From the NCBI GenBank assembly GCA_948567375.1, contig OX419762.1, positions 43,071,034 to 43,135,033 on the forward strand: 64,000 bases of DNA, read 5' to 3'. Position numbers and translations under genes: made by a program. The stretch's first letter is position 1. Every line of letters starts with the position of its first letter. This stretch comes from Lunularia cruciata. Taxonomy: Eukaryota > Streptophyta > Marchantiopsida > Lunulariales > Lunulariaceae. Shown here in pieces: positions 36,180-46,375 of this stretch. A model generated the notes under the pieces. That model was not told the DNA's origin and did not search any database. It was given only the letters and a program-made list of their open reading frames with translations.

Positions 36180-36530
36180 TCCGGCATGAGCTGCAATGGC
36201 CGAATCATGGCATTCCGCTAGAATGGTGGTGGGTAATTCTGGGACATTTGGGATCCATAATCTGCCATCCCAAAAGGTGAGTCCTTGGGTGCTAGTGACG
36301 CCATTGGACGATTGTGATTCGACAATCTGTGGATCAGTTTTTGTAGCAGCTAGAATCTCTTGCCAGAATTCAAGGTTAATCTTAACCTATGCCACCAAGT
36401 TGTTGGCCATTGGCATGCGGGTGAATGCATCTACAAGTTGCTTCTTACCTTCCACGTAGGTGATTGTCATGTTGAAGCGTTGTCGCTACTTTTCCCACCA
36501 AATTTGGCGACGAGATAGATCCTTTTGCGT

Positions 36531-37671
36531 CTAGAGGTAGACTAGAGGTTTGTGGTCTGTCTCTACTACAAATGCCTTCTCGCCCAGGTAGTGCTTCCAA
36601 TGCTTGGTTGCTAGAACGATGGCCAGCTCTTCTCGTTCTATGGTGTGGTAGTTATGCTCTGCCGGTAACAACTTTCGAGAGAAATATGCAATTGGATGCC
36701 ATCCATCATGCCACTCTTGTTGTAGGACTGCTCCTATGGCTATGCCTGATGCATCTGTAGCCAACTTGATTGGACGTTTTGGGTCATACCACTTCAAGAT
36801 TGGTGCATGTAGCAAGGCGGCCTTCAATTCTTGAAAGGCCAACTCTTGTGCAGTTCCCCATGTCCACTTCTTCCCCTTGCCAAGTAGTGCCGTTAAAGGT
36901 TGTGCAACCTTGGAGAAGTCCTTGACAAATCTACAATAGAATCCCGTCATCCCCAAGAAGCTCTTAAGTTGAGTCTGATCTTCTAGGGCACTCCATTTTT
37001 GAATGACCTCTATTTTATCTGTCAATACTTGAATGCCCTCTGCACTTACTCTATGCCCTAAGTAGTCTACTTTAGACGTGCCAAACTCACACTTTGAGAT
37101 TTTGGCGTACAATTGATTCTGTCTTAGAATCTGGGGGACCTCTCGTAGATGTTGTTTGTGTTCTGTCATCGTGCTACTATATACTAAGATATCATCCAAG
37201 AAGACGATAACAGACTTATCCAAGTATGGACGAAATATGTCATTCATTAGACTCATGAAAGTGGCAGGCGCATTGGTGAGGCCAAAAGGCATCACAAGAT
37301 ACTCAAAGTGGCCATACCTGGTTTGAAAGGCAGTTTTGTACACATCCTCCTTTGCAATTCGGATTTGATTGTAACCACTCCGCAAGTCCAGTTTGGTGAA
37401 GTATCTCGCTCCATGGAGTTGATCAAACAAGTCATCCATGCGAGGTAAGGGATATTTGTTCTTCACTGTTTGCTGATTGAGACCCTGATAGTCAATGCAC
37501 ATGCGCATTGTACCATCCTTCTTCTTCACAAACAAGACAGGGGCCCCATATGGTGATACGCTAGGTTGGATGAACCCTTTCTGTAGCATCTCCTCAATTT
37601 GAGTCTTACACTCCTCCAACTCATGAGGTGATAGGCGATATGGGGCCTTACAAGGAGGTGTCTTCCCCGGG
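36531..37671 (-). CDS. E2 reverse transcriptase / RNase H, open fragment of pol
   Basis: One open frame of over 360 codons. Order: [89 protein letters not shown] (catalytic Asp-Asp), then the connection domain with [16 protein letters not shown]. RNase H starts at [16 protein letters not shown] and includes [17 protein letters not shown] and [12 protein letters not shown]. It is the best-preserved enzyme in the window. A TAG near 37680, where E1 has a Glu codon, separates it from protease, so it is an open fragment and not a working gene. No plausible ATG starts it. Confidence 0.85.
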
Positions 37672-37679
37672 AGTGTCTA

Positions 37680-38069
37680 TATTTTGTGATCTACTCGCCT
37701 TTTAGGTGGTAATCCTGAGGGTAGATCATCGAGAAAGACATCTTGAAACTCATCCACCACATCCTTCAATTTCTATGGAATTTGTCCAGCAAGTTGTGCA
37801 CTCTGGACTTCTCTTATTAGACCCATAAAACATCTATCGGTCTAACAGACAGTTGTTGTCCCTACGACATATAGAGGCATTTTCTGCTTGTGTGATTTTT
37901 CTTTAACCCCAATGATTGACCATTGGTGGGTTCTCACTACTTTCTTCCTCCAATCCACCATTGGGTTGTACTGCTCCATCCATGGCATGCCTAAAATTGC
38001 ATCATAACGGGCTAATTGTATCACTCGCCACTCAATTGCTTCCTGATATTCTCCTACAGAGAGGGTTAC
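37680..38069 (-). pseudogene. E2 protease, C-terminal part
   Basis: The minus strand reads YDAILGMPWMEQYNPMVDW at 37950-38010, the retropepsin second conserved block. It stops at the 3.2-kb insertion. The active-site half lies at 41290-41480. Confidence 0.75.
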
Positions 38070-38073
38070 CCGT

Positions 38074-41000
38074 TGTTGCAGGGAATGTTTAGTCTCGGGA
38101 GTGCACCGGGCACATGGCTGCTCGTGCTCGGTTTGTTCCTATTGTCACTGCTTGGAAGTTTTCTGTTGTCTGGCACTCTCTTCCTTCCCTGGATGGTTGG
38201 AAGTCTCTTCTTGAAGGGTTTGTTTTATCCTTGACTTTTGCAGAACCGGTCTTGTCATGCGGGTCTGGTGTTATGGTTTCTACCTCTGCCTGGTCTCATA
38301 TTCTATTTTCTTGTCAGGTTTAGGCTACAATTCAGGATCCTCTGAACTTCTTTGTTTTCCTATGCCCATGTTTTGTAGTTCAGATTCACTACATTCAGTC
38401 AAGGCTGCCAATTTTGACTCTTATCTCCTTCCCAGCTTCAGATGAACTGACTCACTTCAAAATTTCTCTGGTCCAGTCTTCACACTTTTGTGAGGAAACC
38501 TCCCTCTCTTCTGTCACCCACTCAACAACCAACCTTATTTCCTATAAAGTATCTCCTTCTGTCCAGTCAACACATCCTCAAGCAAACTTTGAAAAACCCA
38601 TTCTCTGACCAAGTTCCAGCTCCTGCACACATTCATTGTCCTTCGAGAAATTTATTCTACCTTAGCTTTCAAATCAGTCCTTACATTCATGATTTCTCTC
38701 TACTCAAGTCTTCACAAACCCCTACACTCAAGAAAAACTCCCTGCCCCATAGTGTCAAAACCTACAATCGCTTAGTGAGAAGCACTCCTCCTGTCCACTA
38801 TCCAGGCCATTCCCTGCAAAATTCTACTCCTTCAGCCAATTCTCTTTTGAAGTCATCCCTAAACTCTCATTTGACTGTCCATCCTTCGATTCAGCAAGAT
38901 CTCTTGTCCTTGGAATTCCTCTCTCTCTTGTCACCTTAACTGTTCACTCATCAGCCACACTCTCTTCCTCCCAAAAGTCTCCTCTCCTTCCAAGCCTCTT
39001 TCTCCCAAAATCTCCTCTCCATCAATTCACACCAGTCACAAAACCCTTCCGAAATTCCTATCCTTCAATTCACACCAGTCACAAACCCTTCCAAAATTCC
39101 TCTCTCCCTGTCCATGCCTCTTTCTTCCAAAAATATCCCCTCTGTCTAGGCCTCTTTCTCCCAAAAATCTCCTCTCCTTTAATTCACACCTGTCACAAAA
39201 CCCTTCCGAAATTCCTCTCTCCCTGTCCATGCCTCTTCTTCCGAAAATATCCCCCTGTCCAGGCCTCTTTCTCCCAAAAATCTCCTCTCCTTTAATTCAC
39301 ACCTGTCACAAACCCTTCCGAAATTCCTCTCTCCCTGTCCATGCCTCTTTCTTCTGAAAATATCCCCTCTGTCTAGGCCTCTTTCTCCCAAAAATCTCCT
39401 CTCCTTCCAGGCCTCTTTCTCCCAAAAAATCTACTCTCCATCAATTCACACCAGTCACAAAACCCTTCTGAAATTCCTCTCCTTCAATTCACACCTGTCA
39501 CAAAACCCTTCCGAAATTCCTCTCCTTCAATTCACACCTGTCACAAAACCCTTCCGAAATTCCTCTCTCCCTGTCCATGCCTCTTTCTTCCGAAAATATC
39601 CCCTCTGTCCAGGCCTCTTTCTCCCAAAAAATCTACTCTCCTTCAATTCACACCAGTCACAAAACCCTTCCGAAATTCCTCTCCTTCAATTCACACCTGT
39701 CACAAAACCCTTCCGAAATTCCTCTCCTTCAATTCACACCTGTCACAAAACCCTTCCGAAATTCCTCTCCTTCAATTCACACCTGTCACAAAACCCTTCC
39801 GAAATTCCTCTCCTTCAATTCACACCTGTCACAAAACCCTTCCGAAATTCCTCTCTCCCTGTCCATGCCTCTTTCTTCCGAAAATATCCCCTCTGTCCAG
39901 GCCTCTTTCTCCCAAAAAATCTACTCTCCTTCAATTCACACCAGTCACAAAACCCTTCCGAAATTCCTCTCCTTCAATTCACACCTGTCACAAAACCCTT
40001 CCGAAATTCCTCTCCTTCAATTCACACCTGTCACAAAACCCTTCCGAAATTCCTCTCCTTCAATTCACACCTGTCACAAAACCCTTCCGAAATTCCTCTC
40101 CTTCAATTCACACCTGTCACAAAACCCTTCCGAAATTCCTCTCTCCCTGTCCATGCCTCTTTCTTCCGAAAATATCCCCTCTGTCCAGGCCTCTTTCTCC
40201 CAAAAAATCTACTCTCCATCAATTCACACCAGTCACAAAACCCTTCCAAAATTCCTCTCCTTCAATTCACACCTGTCACAAAACCCTTCCGAAATTCCTC
40301 TCCTTCAATTCACACCTATCACAAAACCCTTCCAAAATTCCTCTCTCCTTGTCCATGCCTCTTTCTTCTGAAAATATCCCCTCTGTCCAGGCCTCTTTCT
40401 CCCGAAATATCTACTCTCCATCAATTCACACCAGTCACAAAACCCTTCCAAAATTCCTCTCCTTCAATTCACACCTGTCACAAAACCCTTCCGAAATTCC
40501 TCTCCTTCAATTCACACCTATCACAAAACCCTTCCAAAATTCCTCTCTCCTTGTCCATGCCTCTTTCTTCTGAAAATATCCCCTCTGTCCAGGCCTCTTT
40601 CTCCCAAAATATCTACTCTCCATCAATTCACACCAGTCACAAAACCCTTCCGAAATTCCTCTCCTTCAATTCACACCTGTCACAAAACCCTTCTGAAATT
40701 TCTCTCCTTCAATTCACACCTGTCACAAAACCCTTCCGAAATTCTTCTCTCCCTGTCCATGCCTCTTTCTTCCGAAAATATCCCCTCTGTCCAGGCCTCT
40801 TTCTCCCGAAAAATCTACTCTCCATCAATTCACACCAGTCACAAAACCCTTCCGAAATTCCTCTCCTTCAATTCACACCTGTCACAAAACCCTTCCGAAA
40901 TTCCTCTCTCCCTGTCCATGCCTCTTTCTTCCAAAAATATCCCCTCTGTCCAGGCCACTTTCTCCCAAAAATCTCCTCCCCTTCCAGGCCTCTTTCTCCC

Positions 41001-41269
41001 GAAAATCTCCGCTACTTCTCTCGAAATCCCCTGCAAACTTCCCTCTCGAAATCCTTTTGCAAACTTCCATCTCAAAATCTTTTGGCATTTTCTAAAAAAG
41101 AACCCTCAGCCCTTCTTTTTCCTCTTCCCTTTCTCCCGAAAACAACGTAGCAAAACCACACCCGAGACATATTATCATAAATCCTTGTTCCTTACAACAA
41201 ATAAAAGAGAAAAAAAATTTATCACACCAAAAGCCTCAAGGGTACAAGTGGGCTATTTTCCCGACAACA
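38074..41269. mobile_element. 3.2-kb nested insertion with TGTTG...CAACA ends
   Basis: E1 reads ACCCGTCTAGGTAATG without interruption at the same place. In E2 the site is split after ACCCGT, and a 4-bp direct repeat CCGT flanks the insert (38070-38073 and 41270-41273; a 5-bp duplication with one mismatch is also possible). Ends are inverted: TGTTGnnGGGAA on the left and its complement on the right, 10 of 12 matching. It has no transposase, RT or integrase. TG...CA ends suggest a large solo LTR or a non-autonomous LTR element; a DNA transposon is less likely. The plus strand is strongly rich in C and T. Confidence 0.75.
39020..40975. repeat. Two-module minisatellite (43-bp and 73-bp units)
   Basis: A 43-bp unit (CCTTCAATTCACACCTGTCA, then CAAAACCCTTCCGAAATTCCTCT) is repeated, interrupted by a 73-bp unit starting CTGTCCATGCCTCTTTCTTC. 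The 73-bp unit starts at 39571, 39859, 40147, 40349, 40551, 40753 and 40912. The spacings 288, 288, 202, 202, 202 and 159 equal 73 plus 5, 5, 3, 3, 3 and 2 times 43 exactly. Earlier copies near 39108, 39223 and 39335 are less regular. The 288-bp and 202-bp units are near-identical to each other, so amplification is recent. Confidence 0.95.
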
Positions 41270-41289
41270 CCGTTTAGGTAATGATTCAA

Positions 41290-41480
41290 TCCTCTATGTT
41301 TGCCCATTTGGTAACTCTACTTCTTCACTTCCATCTCTCTCTAGATCCATTCCCAATCTTATTGCGACAGAGCGAGACAAGAAATTCTTTGTTGCTCTTG
41401 GATCTATTAATACTCTCACTTGATTACCTTCTAGGATTCCATTCACAACAATCAGTTGAGAGGTTGCCTTTCTGGCTCTT
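41290..41480 (-). pseudogene. E2 protease, active-site part
   Basis: Minus-strand QVRVLIDPRATKNFLS at about 41390-41435 is the retropepsin active-site region, with Asp-Pro-Arg in place of Asp-Ser/Thr-Gly. E1 has the same Pro-Arg. LIVVNGILEGN precedes it. The protein continues to the left until the 3.2-kb insert. Confidence 0.75.
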
Positions 41481-41667
41481 TGCGCATTATTCTTCTTCCT
41501 TCCCTCGCTTCTCTGCTTCCTTATTGAGCGAGTAAGGCCACAAGGTACATTTACTGGCGATCTTTGTTTTCTGACGTGGTTTCCACCTCCTCCTCTTCAA
41601 TGTGCCTCTCCATGTTGTTCAAAGATTGCATGTACGAAGGCCGAAGGCCTCTAGGGAAACGAGTGCA

Positions 41668-41710
41668 ACAATTGGTAGATATGTGCCCAATACGGCCACA
41701 ATTGTAACAA
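41668..41710 (-). pseudogene. E2 gag zinc knuckle
   Basis: Minus-strand CYNCGRIGHISTNC is a complete CCHC nucleic-acid-binding knuckle (Cys-x2-Cys-x4-His-x4-Cys). It sits C-terminal to the capsid-like gag frame at 41926-42570, after a stop. Confidence 0.85.
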
Positions 41711-41925
41711 CGGCGTTGTTCTCCTCGTGTGCCTTCTCCTCGTGGGGCTCCATCTCTTCGTTCTTCTACCCATCCCCGCTCTCCTTGAAGTGGTCGTGCT
41801 CCTCGATCCCGGAATCAAAGGTTGCCCAATTCCATTGGTACTGGTCCACCCATGTGTGGCATTTTTGCGTGATAATGTTGAGGTGGAACTACTCCTTCAC
41901 CTCCACCTAATGCTCCTGCTATTCT

Positions 41926-42570
41926 CTACGCACAAGCAATGGCTTCAAATACCGTGCGAGGGTTTTGCACCATGACTTCTTGGCAAATCTGCTCTTTCAA
42001 CCCTTTTTTGAAATTGTCGAGAGCCTCTGCTGGACTCATGTTGGTAATTGCGACTTGTAGATCCAAAAACACCTCCACATACTCTTGTACGCTATTCTTC
42101 TGTCTCAATCCCCATAGTCGGGTTCGAGCCATCTGCACAGAATCCACCGATTGGAAATTCTTCAGCAATCCTTCTTGCATTGCTGTCCATGTGACCTCCC
42201 TTCTCTCTGCCAGCATGGATCGTTCCCAAGCATCATACCATATGAGGGCTTTATCCGTCAAGTACCCACATGCAAACACGCCTGCAGCATGCTCAGTGAT
42301 CTCTGTTGAGAACAATCGGAAATATCGATTCATTCTCAAGATCCAATTTTCCACAACTCCCATCGTACGCTGCCCCTTGTAAGGCTTGATGTTGCAGGTC
42401 TTCTTCATCCGGAGTAGCAATGTGGCTTCACCGTTGATAGGGTTCGTAGGCACGGGTACCTCTCCAAGCACTTCAGTCATAGGTACAAGGTTTTGAGGTG
42501 GCTCTTCTTCTTGCATGGCTTGATCGTTCCTCAGGATCTGCACTTGACTTTGTAATGTCTCCATGGTCAT
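41926..42570 (-). CDS. E2 gag, capsid-like part (open fragment)
   Basis: An open frame of about 214 codons. It starts near METLQSQVQILRNDQ and carries the gypsy gag core: MKKTCNIKPYKGQ, GVVENWILRMNRYF, ALIWYDAWERS, LRQKNSVQEYVEVFLDLQ and NFKKGLKEQICQEV. By family it forms the particle shell. A stop follows Ala-Cys-Ala, with the zinc knuckle downstream at 41668-41710. The matching E1 region is frameshifted. The true start may be an ATG further right (MDPQLQKLVQGMQG, near 42640), separated by a stop. Confidence 0.75.
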   Translation of the reverse strand: MTMETLQSQVQILRNDQAMQEEEPPQNLVPMTEVLGEVPVPTNPINGEATLLLRMKKTCNIKPYKGQRTMGVVENWILRMNRYFRLFSTEITEHAAGVFACGYLTDKALIWYDAWERSMLAERREVTWTAMQEGLLKNFQSVDSVQMARTRLWGLRQKNSVQEYVEVFLDLQVAITNMSPAEALDNFKKGLKEQICQEVMVQNPRTVFEAIACA

Positions 42571-42672
42571 CTTAATCTCTCAAAATCCATTCAACGTCCC
42601 TTGCATTCCTTGCACCAGCTTTTGCAATTGCGGATCCATGGTTCCTGCAACATCCAATTGCTAATGTCTTCT

Positions 42673-43102
42673 TCAATACAGAGTCAATATAATCACTCTG
42701 GAAGGCACATGAACTATCGGAACTACCATTGGGACCTCAGAAGCTATCACTCGTTGATAATACTCCTCACCAAAATTCCTAACCACAAAATCTCTAAACA
42801 TCATTTTCGGCCTCACTACATAACGGATTTCTACTTGAGTGTTGAAAGGGAGAGGATTTGGGACATTCATATCCATTTTATCATAATAGAATGTAGATCG
42901 TCAAATCCCATTCTCTGCCATATATCACCGCTGGTAGAATCATCGGGTTTGGTGAGTTCATCACTCTGTCCATGAATTCCGCACCAAAGTGATAAACTAG
43001 CGATACCCTCATCTGCTCACGCTGGATGTACAATACCTTGATGTGGAATGGGTTTGAGAATGGAAAGCTAGGTGCGGGAAATTGTCTCCCCGGTGCATCC
43101 AT
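42673..43102 (-). pseudogene. E2 pre-gag frames, two related domains of unknown function
   Basis: Two adjacent frames lie between primer site and gag. The first (43102 to 42881, real ATG, MDAPGRQF) includes HFGAEFMDRVMNSPNP and WDLTIY. The second (42876 to 42673, ATG, MDMNVPNPLPF) includes NFGEEYYQRVIASEVP and IILTLY. They share the pattern F-G-x-E-F/Y-x2-R-V-x2-S-x2-P-M-x2-P and a Leu-x-Tyr end, so they look like a duplicated domain of about 60 residues. E1 keeps both frames and the same frame change between them. I do not know this family. It could be an N-terminal gag extension. Confidence 0.6.
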
Positions 43103-43227
43103 CCCATCCGCTCTCTAAAGTCCTTCCTAAGTCTAGCGATTACTCTATGTTCTCCACCTCACATTACTCAGTTTCAGTAGTTCATGCTATTCCAAGAGGG
43201 GTGATCCACTCTCTTGGACTAGAACAC

Positions 43228-43242
43228 TCACTCTGATACCAT
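43228..43242 (-). promoter_or_regulatory. E2 primer-binding site (Met tRNA)
   Basis: Minus-strand TGGTATCAGAGT lies one base from the 5' LTR. It differs from the E1 site in its last base. Confidence 0.85.
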
Positions 43243-43980
43243 TGTAATACTCCGAGGACAAGAGAAGAGAGAAAACACAGATTGCACACTCAAACATTCG
43301 ATGCCCCAAGGGAGCACCTTCTCTTTATTATATAGACAAAGAGGATCTCCTCCAAGGAAGCTCCACCATAGGATTAGGGACACAGATAGGTGACATGTCA
43401 GCAAGCTCCACCCTTGGATTACTTACTTGGATGGGTGACATGTCTGGTCTAGGTCCTATCTGGTTGGTCAAACAAGCTTTGACCGGAGGGAATCTTTTAG
43501 GGAATCTTCCTGTAGGAATCTCAGAATCACATGAGTAAGGTACCATTGGAAAGCTCTCGATGAGACAAAGCAGGGGGGAGGGAAGGCTAGCCTTTCGTTT
43601 GTTGAGGGGGGATCTGCACATTTTCGAGGCCTAATTCATCCGTTTAGGCCTCCGAAATTGCCTTCAAAGATTTCAGGCATATTTTGGTTCCTACTCTATT
43701 AGTAGAAGTCCCCTTTTGGTGATATCTCTTTCTGATCTGTTTAGTCCATCATGTGTAACCTCCTTCCAGATGTTACCAAACCAATTCTCACCTTTAAATC
43801 ATATGTCTAGTTATTGGTTCTAAGGTTCTCAAGTCTATTTTGGTTTCTGCCCTATTAGTAGAAGTACTCTTTTGGTAATACTTCTATCTGATCTATTTTG
43901 ACCATCATGTATAACATCATTCTAGATGTTACCAAACCAAATTTCACATCTAGATCATATGGCTAACCCTTGGTATTACA
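43243..43980 (-). repeat. E2 5' LTR (738 bp)
   Basis: Ends TGTAATAC and GTATTACA, next to the GTGCC duplication. It carries the same internal 150-bp duplication as the other E2 LTR. Confidence 0.9.
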
Positions 43981-43985
43981 GTGCC

Positions 43986-44440
43986 TTACCAAACAACTAC
44001 AACACATAGTGCAAGGGATTTCTAGCTCCACAAAAGATTATCTAACACTTAACTATATTGTAAGTAGCATCATGGATGAATAGATGTAGAGAAGAGATTT
44101 TGGGGGAGACAATCACTCAACATCTACATGTTTTATGACACTAATATTGAAGAATTGTGAAAGAAGTCAGAGCATATACAAATTTAATGGTTGTGGTAGG
44201 TTAAAGTCTAAATAGAGGATAGGAGATAAGAATGCAATATTGAACAATGAGTGTTGGTATTACCACCAACCTGCACATAAAAGGCATCAATGTGAAGCCT
44301 AAAAAAGACACTACAAGAAGATAGTGAAGATACAAATCTAGTTAGCAAGGAATTTCATGCAAAAAACTTGTGTTTATTTATAGGTTTTGATTTGGTTATA
44401 GACAAGTGGTTTGTAGACTTGGGAGCTTCCTTTCATTGTA
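43986..44440 (+). pseudogene. Copia gag second part, zinc knuckle and protease start
   Basis: The plus strand resumes gag after E2. At 44252-44293 a CCHC-like knuckle reads CWYYHQPAHKRHQC, with Tyr in place of the second Cys. At about 44404-44440 WFVDLGASFHCT matches the copia protease active site (Asp-Ser-Gly-Ala), with Leu in place of Ser. Stops are frequent. Confidence 0.7.
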
Positions 44441-44779
44441 CAATTTTTTTTTTCAATTATTAAATTATAGAAGAGATTTTTAATAAGTGGTTGTGGGCCA
44501 TGGTCAAAGATATCATTTTATTGGGAAGTGAATGGTCATGATCAAAATTCTTGGTGGAGCAAAGCTTGTTCTACAAGAGACAAGTCATGTCCCATAGGTG
44601 GATAAAAATCTTACTTCAGCTAGCAAATTCAATAGGGAAGGTTTTGTTACAACCTTCATATATGGAGAATAGAAGATAAAATTTGGAGCAAGAGTAGTGG
44701 CAAAGGGAAACTGTAAATGGACACTTTACCTACTCCAAGTAGGCAACATTGATGATATCATTATAGCTACTATGAATTT

Positions 44780-44898
44780 AAAAAATCATTTCACACTATG
44801 GAGTTGCTGACTTGGGCATCCAAGCAAAAAGGTATAAAGGAGTTACACACAATAAACATAAGTTTTTAAAAGGTTGAGTTAAATTTTGGAGGATGTGA
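44780..44898 (+). pseudogene. Copia pre-integrase region
   Basis: A plus-strand trace with LGHPSKK fits the copia GAG-pre-integrase block. It is cut by the solo LTR at 44899; the rest follows near 45578 with IYGK. Confidence 0.55.
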
Positions 44899-45577
44899 TG
44901 TAACACCCATTTGTGTATGTGTATGTTATGCTGATATTTAGTTTGGTATTACAAGTACTTGAGAGATATTATTTGTATATAGATAAAGGATGGTTCTACA
45001 TTAGTCATGATTAGCTAAAGTTAATCATAGCTAAGATAGAGGGGACCTTACTTTAGAGGAAGTGTAAAAGGTGAGCACTACTATTTTGGATTCTAGTGTA
45101 TTGATTTGGTATTATTCCTAGGTGTTTGGCTTTGAGGAAAGAGTTGAGAACTCTTGGACCCACAAGCCTTTTTGGTTTGGATTATTTTGTAGTCCAAGGA
45201 TAGCCCATATGATGGAATCCTTGATTTAGTGGTTGGGTCAAGATAAGACCATATGCATAATAGAATATTCCCAAGAATATGGATATTCCTTTGGACTTTT
45301 GAATTTTTAGTCTAGTAACTTGAGTTAATCCGGTCATTAGTAACTTTGGTGGATAACTGTTTTACAAGTATACAAACTAGGAGTGAGAAGGTACTCATCA
45401 TCCTTTCATTTACAACTATCTCTCTCTCATTGAGTTCTCTAGTGAGCAATGTTTTGAGTCTTGGAGTGTTAGCTTTGGAGGAGTAAGATGGAGTTGAGGT
45501 TCCTTGCCTTCTAAGTCCATGGTGTGCTACCATTATAGCCATTGAAGGTTCATCTTAAGTGAGAGACAGGCTGGCTC
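44899..45577. mobile_element. Probable solo LTR of another family
   Basis: About 680 bp beginning TGTAACACCC (or TGATGTAACACCC at 44896) and ending GGCTCACA interrupts the copia pre-integrase coding region just where the expected residues should continue. The ends have the TG...CA form. A target duplication is unclear: only ATG is shared, using the 44896 start. No coding content. It could be a solo LTR or a non-autonomous insertion. Confidence 0.5.
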
Positions 45578-46375
45578 ACAATGCATCTATGGAAAGTAGG
45601 AAGCAATCAACTTCAAACTAAGAGATTGATATAACACAAGCAAGAAGCTAGAGCTAGAACACACCAATTTATCTATATCTAGTAGAGGAGTTTTCATATG
45701 GAAGCAAGAGGTACTTTGTCAACTTCATTGATAATGCAACAAGGAAGATTTGGGTTAATGCTCTTTGCAAAAAAAATCAGAAGTTTTTGGGATGTTCAAA
45801 ATATGAAAAGCAATGGTCAAGAAAGATACATGGTGTTGAATAAAAGCCCTTAAATCTAACAAGTGCAAGTACACAAGTTAAGAATTCACAAGATTCTTGA
45901 GCCAAGAAGACATATGCAATATAAAGATTGTTCAAAGAATGCCACAAGGAAATGGTATACTAGAAATGATGAATCAAAAAATCTTGGAGTAAGCAAGATA
46001 TATAAGGTTACAAATAGGATTATCACTCCACTTCTATGCTACTATAGTTGATACAACTACATACTTAATCAATAAACGTCTATCTAGTGTGTTAGATAGA
46101 AAGATACTAAAGGAGGTATGGTCATATACGACGGTGAAGTATTCCTTATTAAAGGTGTTTGGTTGCATAACATTGGTCTAATTACACCAAGGACCAAAAG
46201 AAGCTTGATACTAAGTCCAAAAGTGCATCTTCATTGACTATGGCAGACAATATGGTCATAGACTTTGGGATTATGAGAATAAAAGTCATATGTAGAAAAT
46301 ATGTGACATTTCAAGAAAATAAGAAGCACAAGAATTATCAAAATACACAATAGAAAAATAGTCAACTAAACTAGA
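45578..46375 (+). pseudogene. Copia integrase
   Basis: Plus-strand segments show SKKLELEHTN, then RYFVNFIDNATRKIWVNAL (first catalytic Asp in the Phe-Ile-Asp block). Near 45940-46080 come NGILEMMNQKILE (third acidic residue) and DTTTYLINKRLSSVLD. Near 46140-46280 are LLKVFGC and FIDYGRQYGHRLWDYENK, which end the copia integrase. The second catalytic Asp region is lost among stops near 45850. Confidence 0.75.

Larger units (their letters stand above)
34196..43980 (-). mobile_element. Ty3/gypsy chromovirus E2, complete structure with nested insert
   Basis: LTRs 34196-34924 and 43243-43980 share TGTAATAC...GTATTACA ends. The GTGCC target duplication is perfect (34191-34195 and 43981-43985). Order from right to left is primer site, pre-gag frames, gag, protease, RT/RNase H, integrase, chromodomain, polypurine tract. 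A 3.2-kb foreign insert splits the protease. This is the best-preserved gypsy copy here: RT/RNase H and most of integrase remain open. It lies within copia gag. Confidence 0.92.

Noticed and set aside
38490-38939. 149-codon Ser/Pro-rich frame in the 3.2-kb insert
   Set aside because: Same C/T-rich composition as the array, no domain, no start context.
39577-40371. 264-codon open frame as a repetitive secreted or structural protein
   Set aside because: It lies wholly in the minisatellite; module lengths shift the frame each unit, all three frames are open, and the strand is C/T-rich. Composition explains it.
39020-40975. CRISPR-like array from the regular 43-bp repeats
   Set aside because: Units are adjacent without unique spacers, the sequence is plant nuclear, and there are no cas genes. 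It is a minisatellite.
42673-43102. Envelope-like gene in E2
   Set aside because: It lies before gag, not after integrase, and has no signal peptide or membrane segment pattern.
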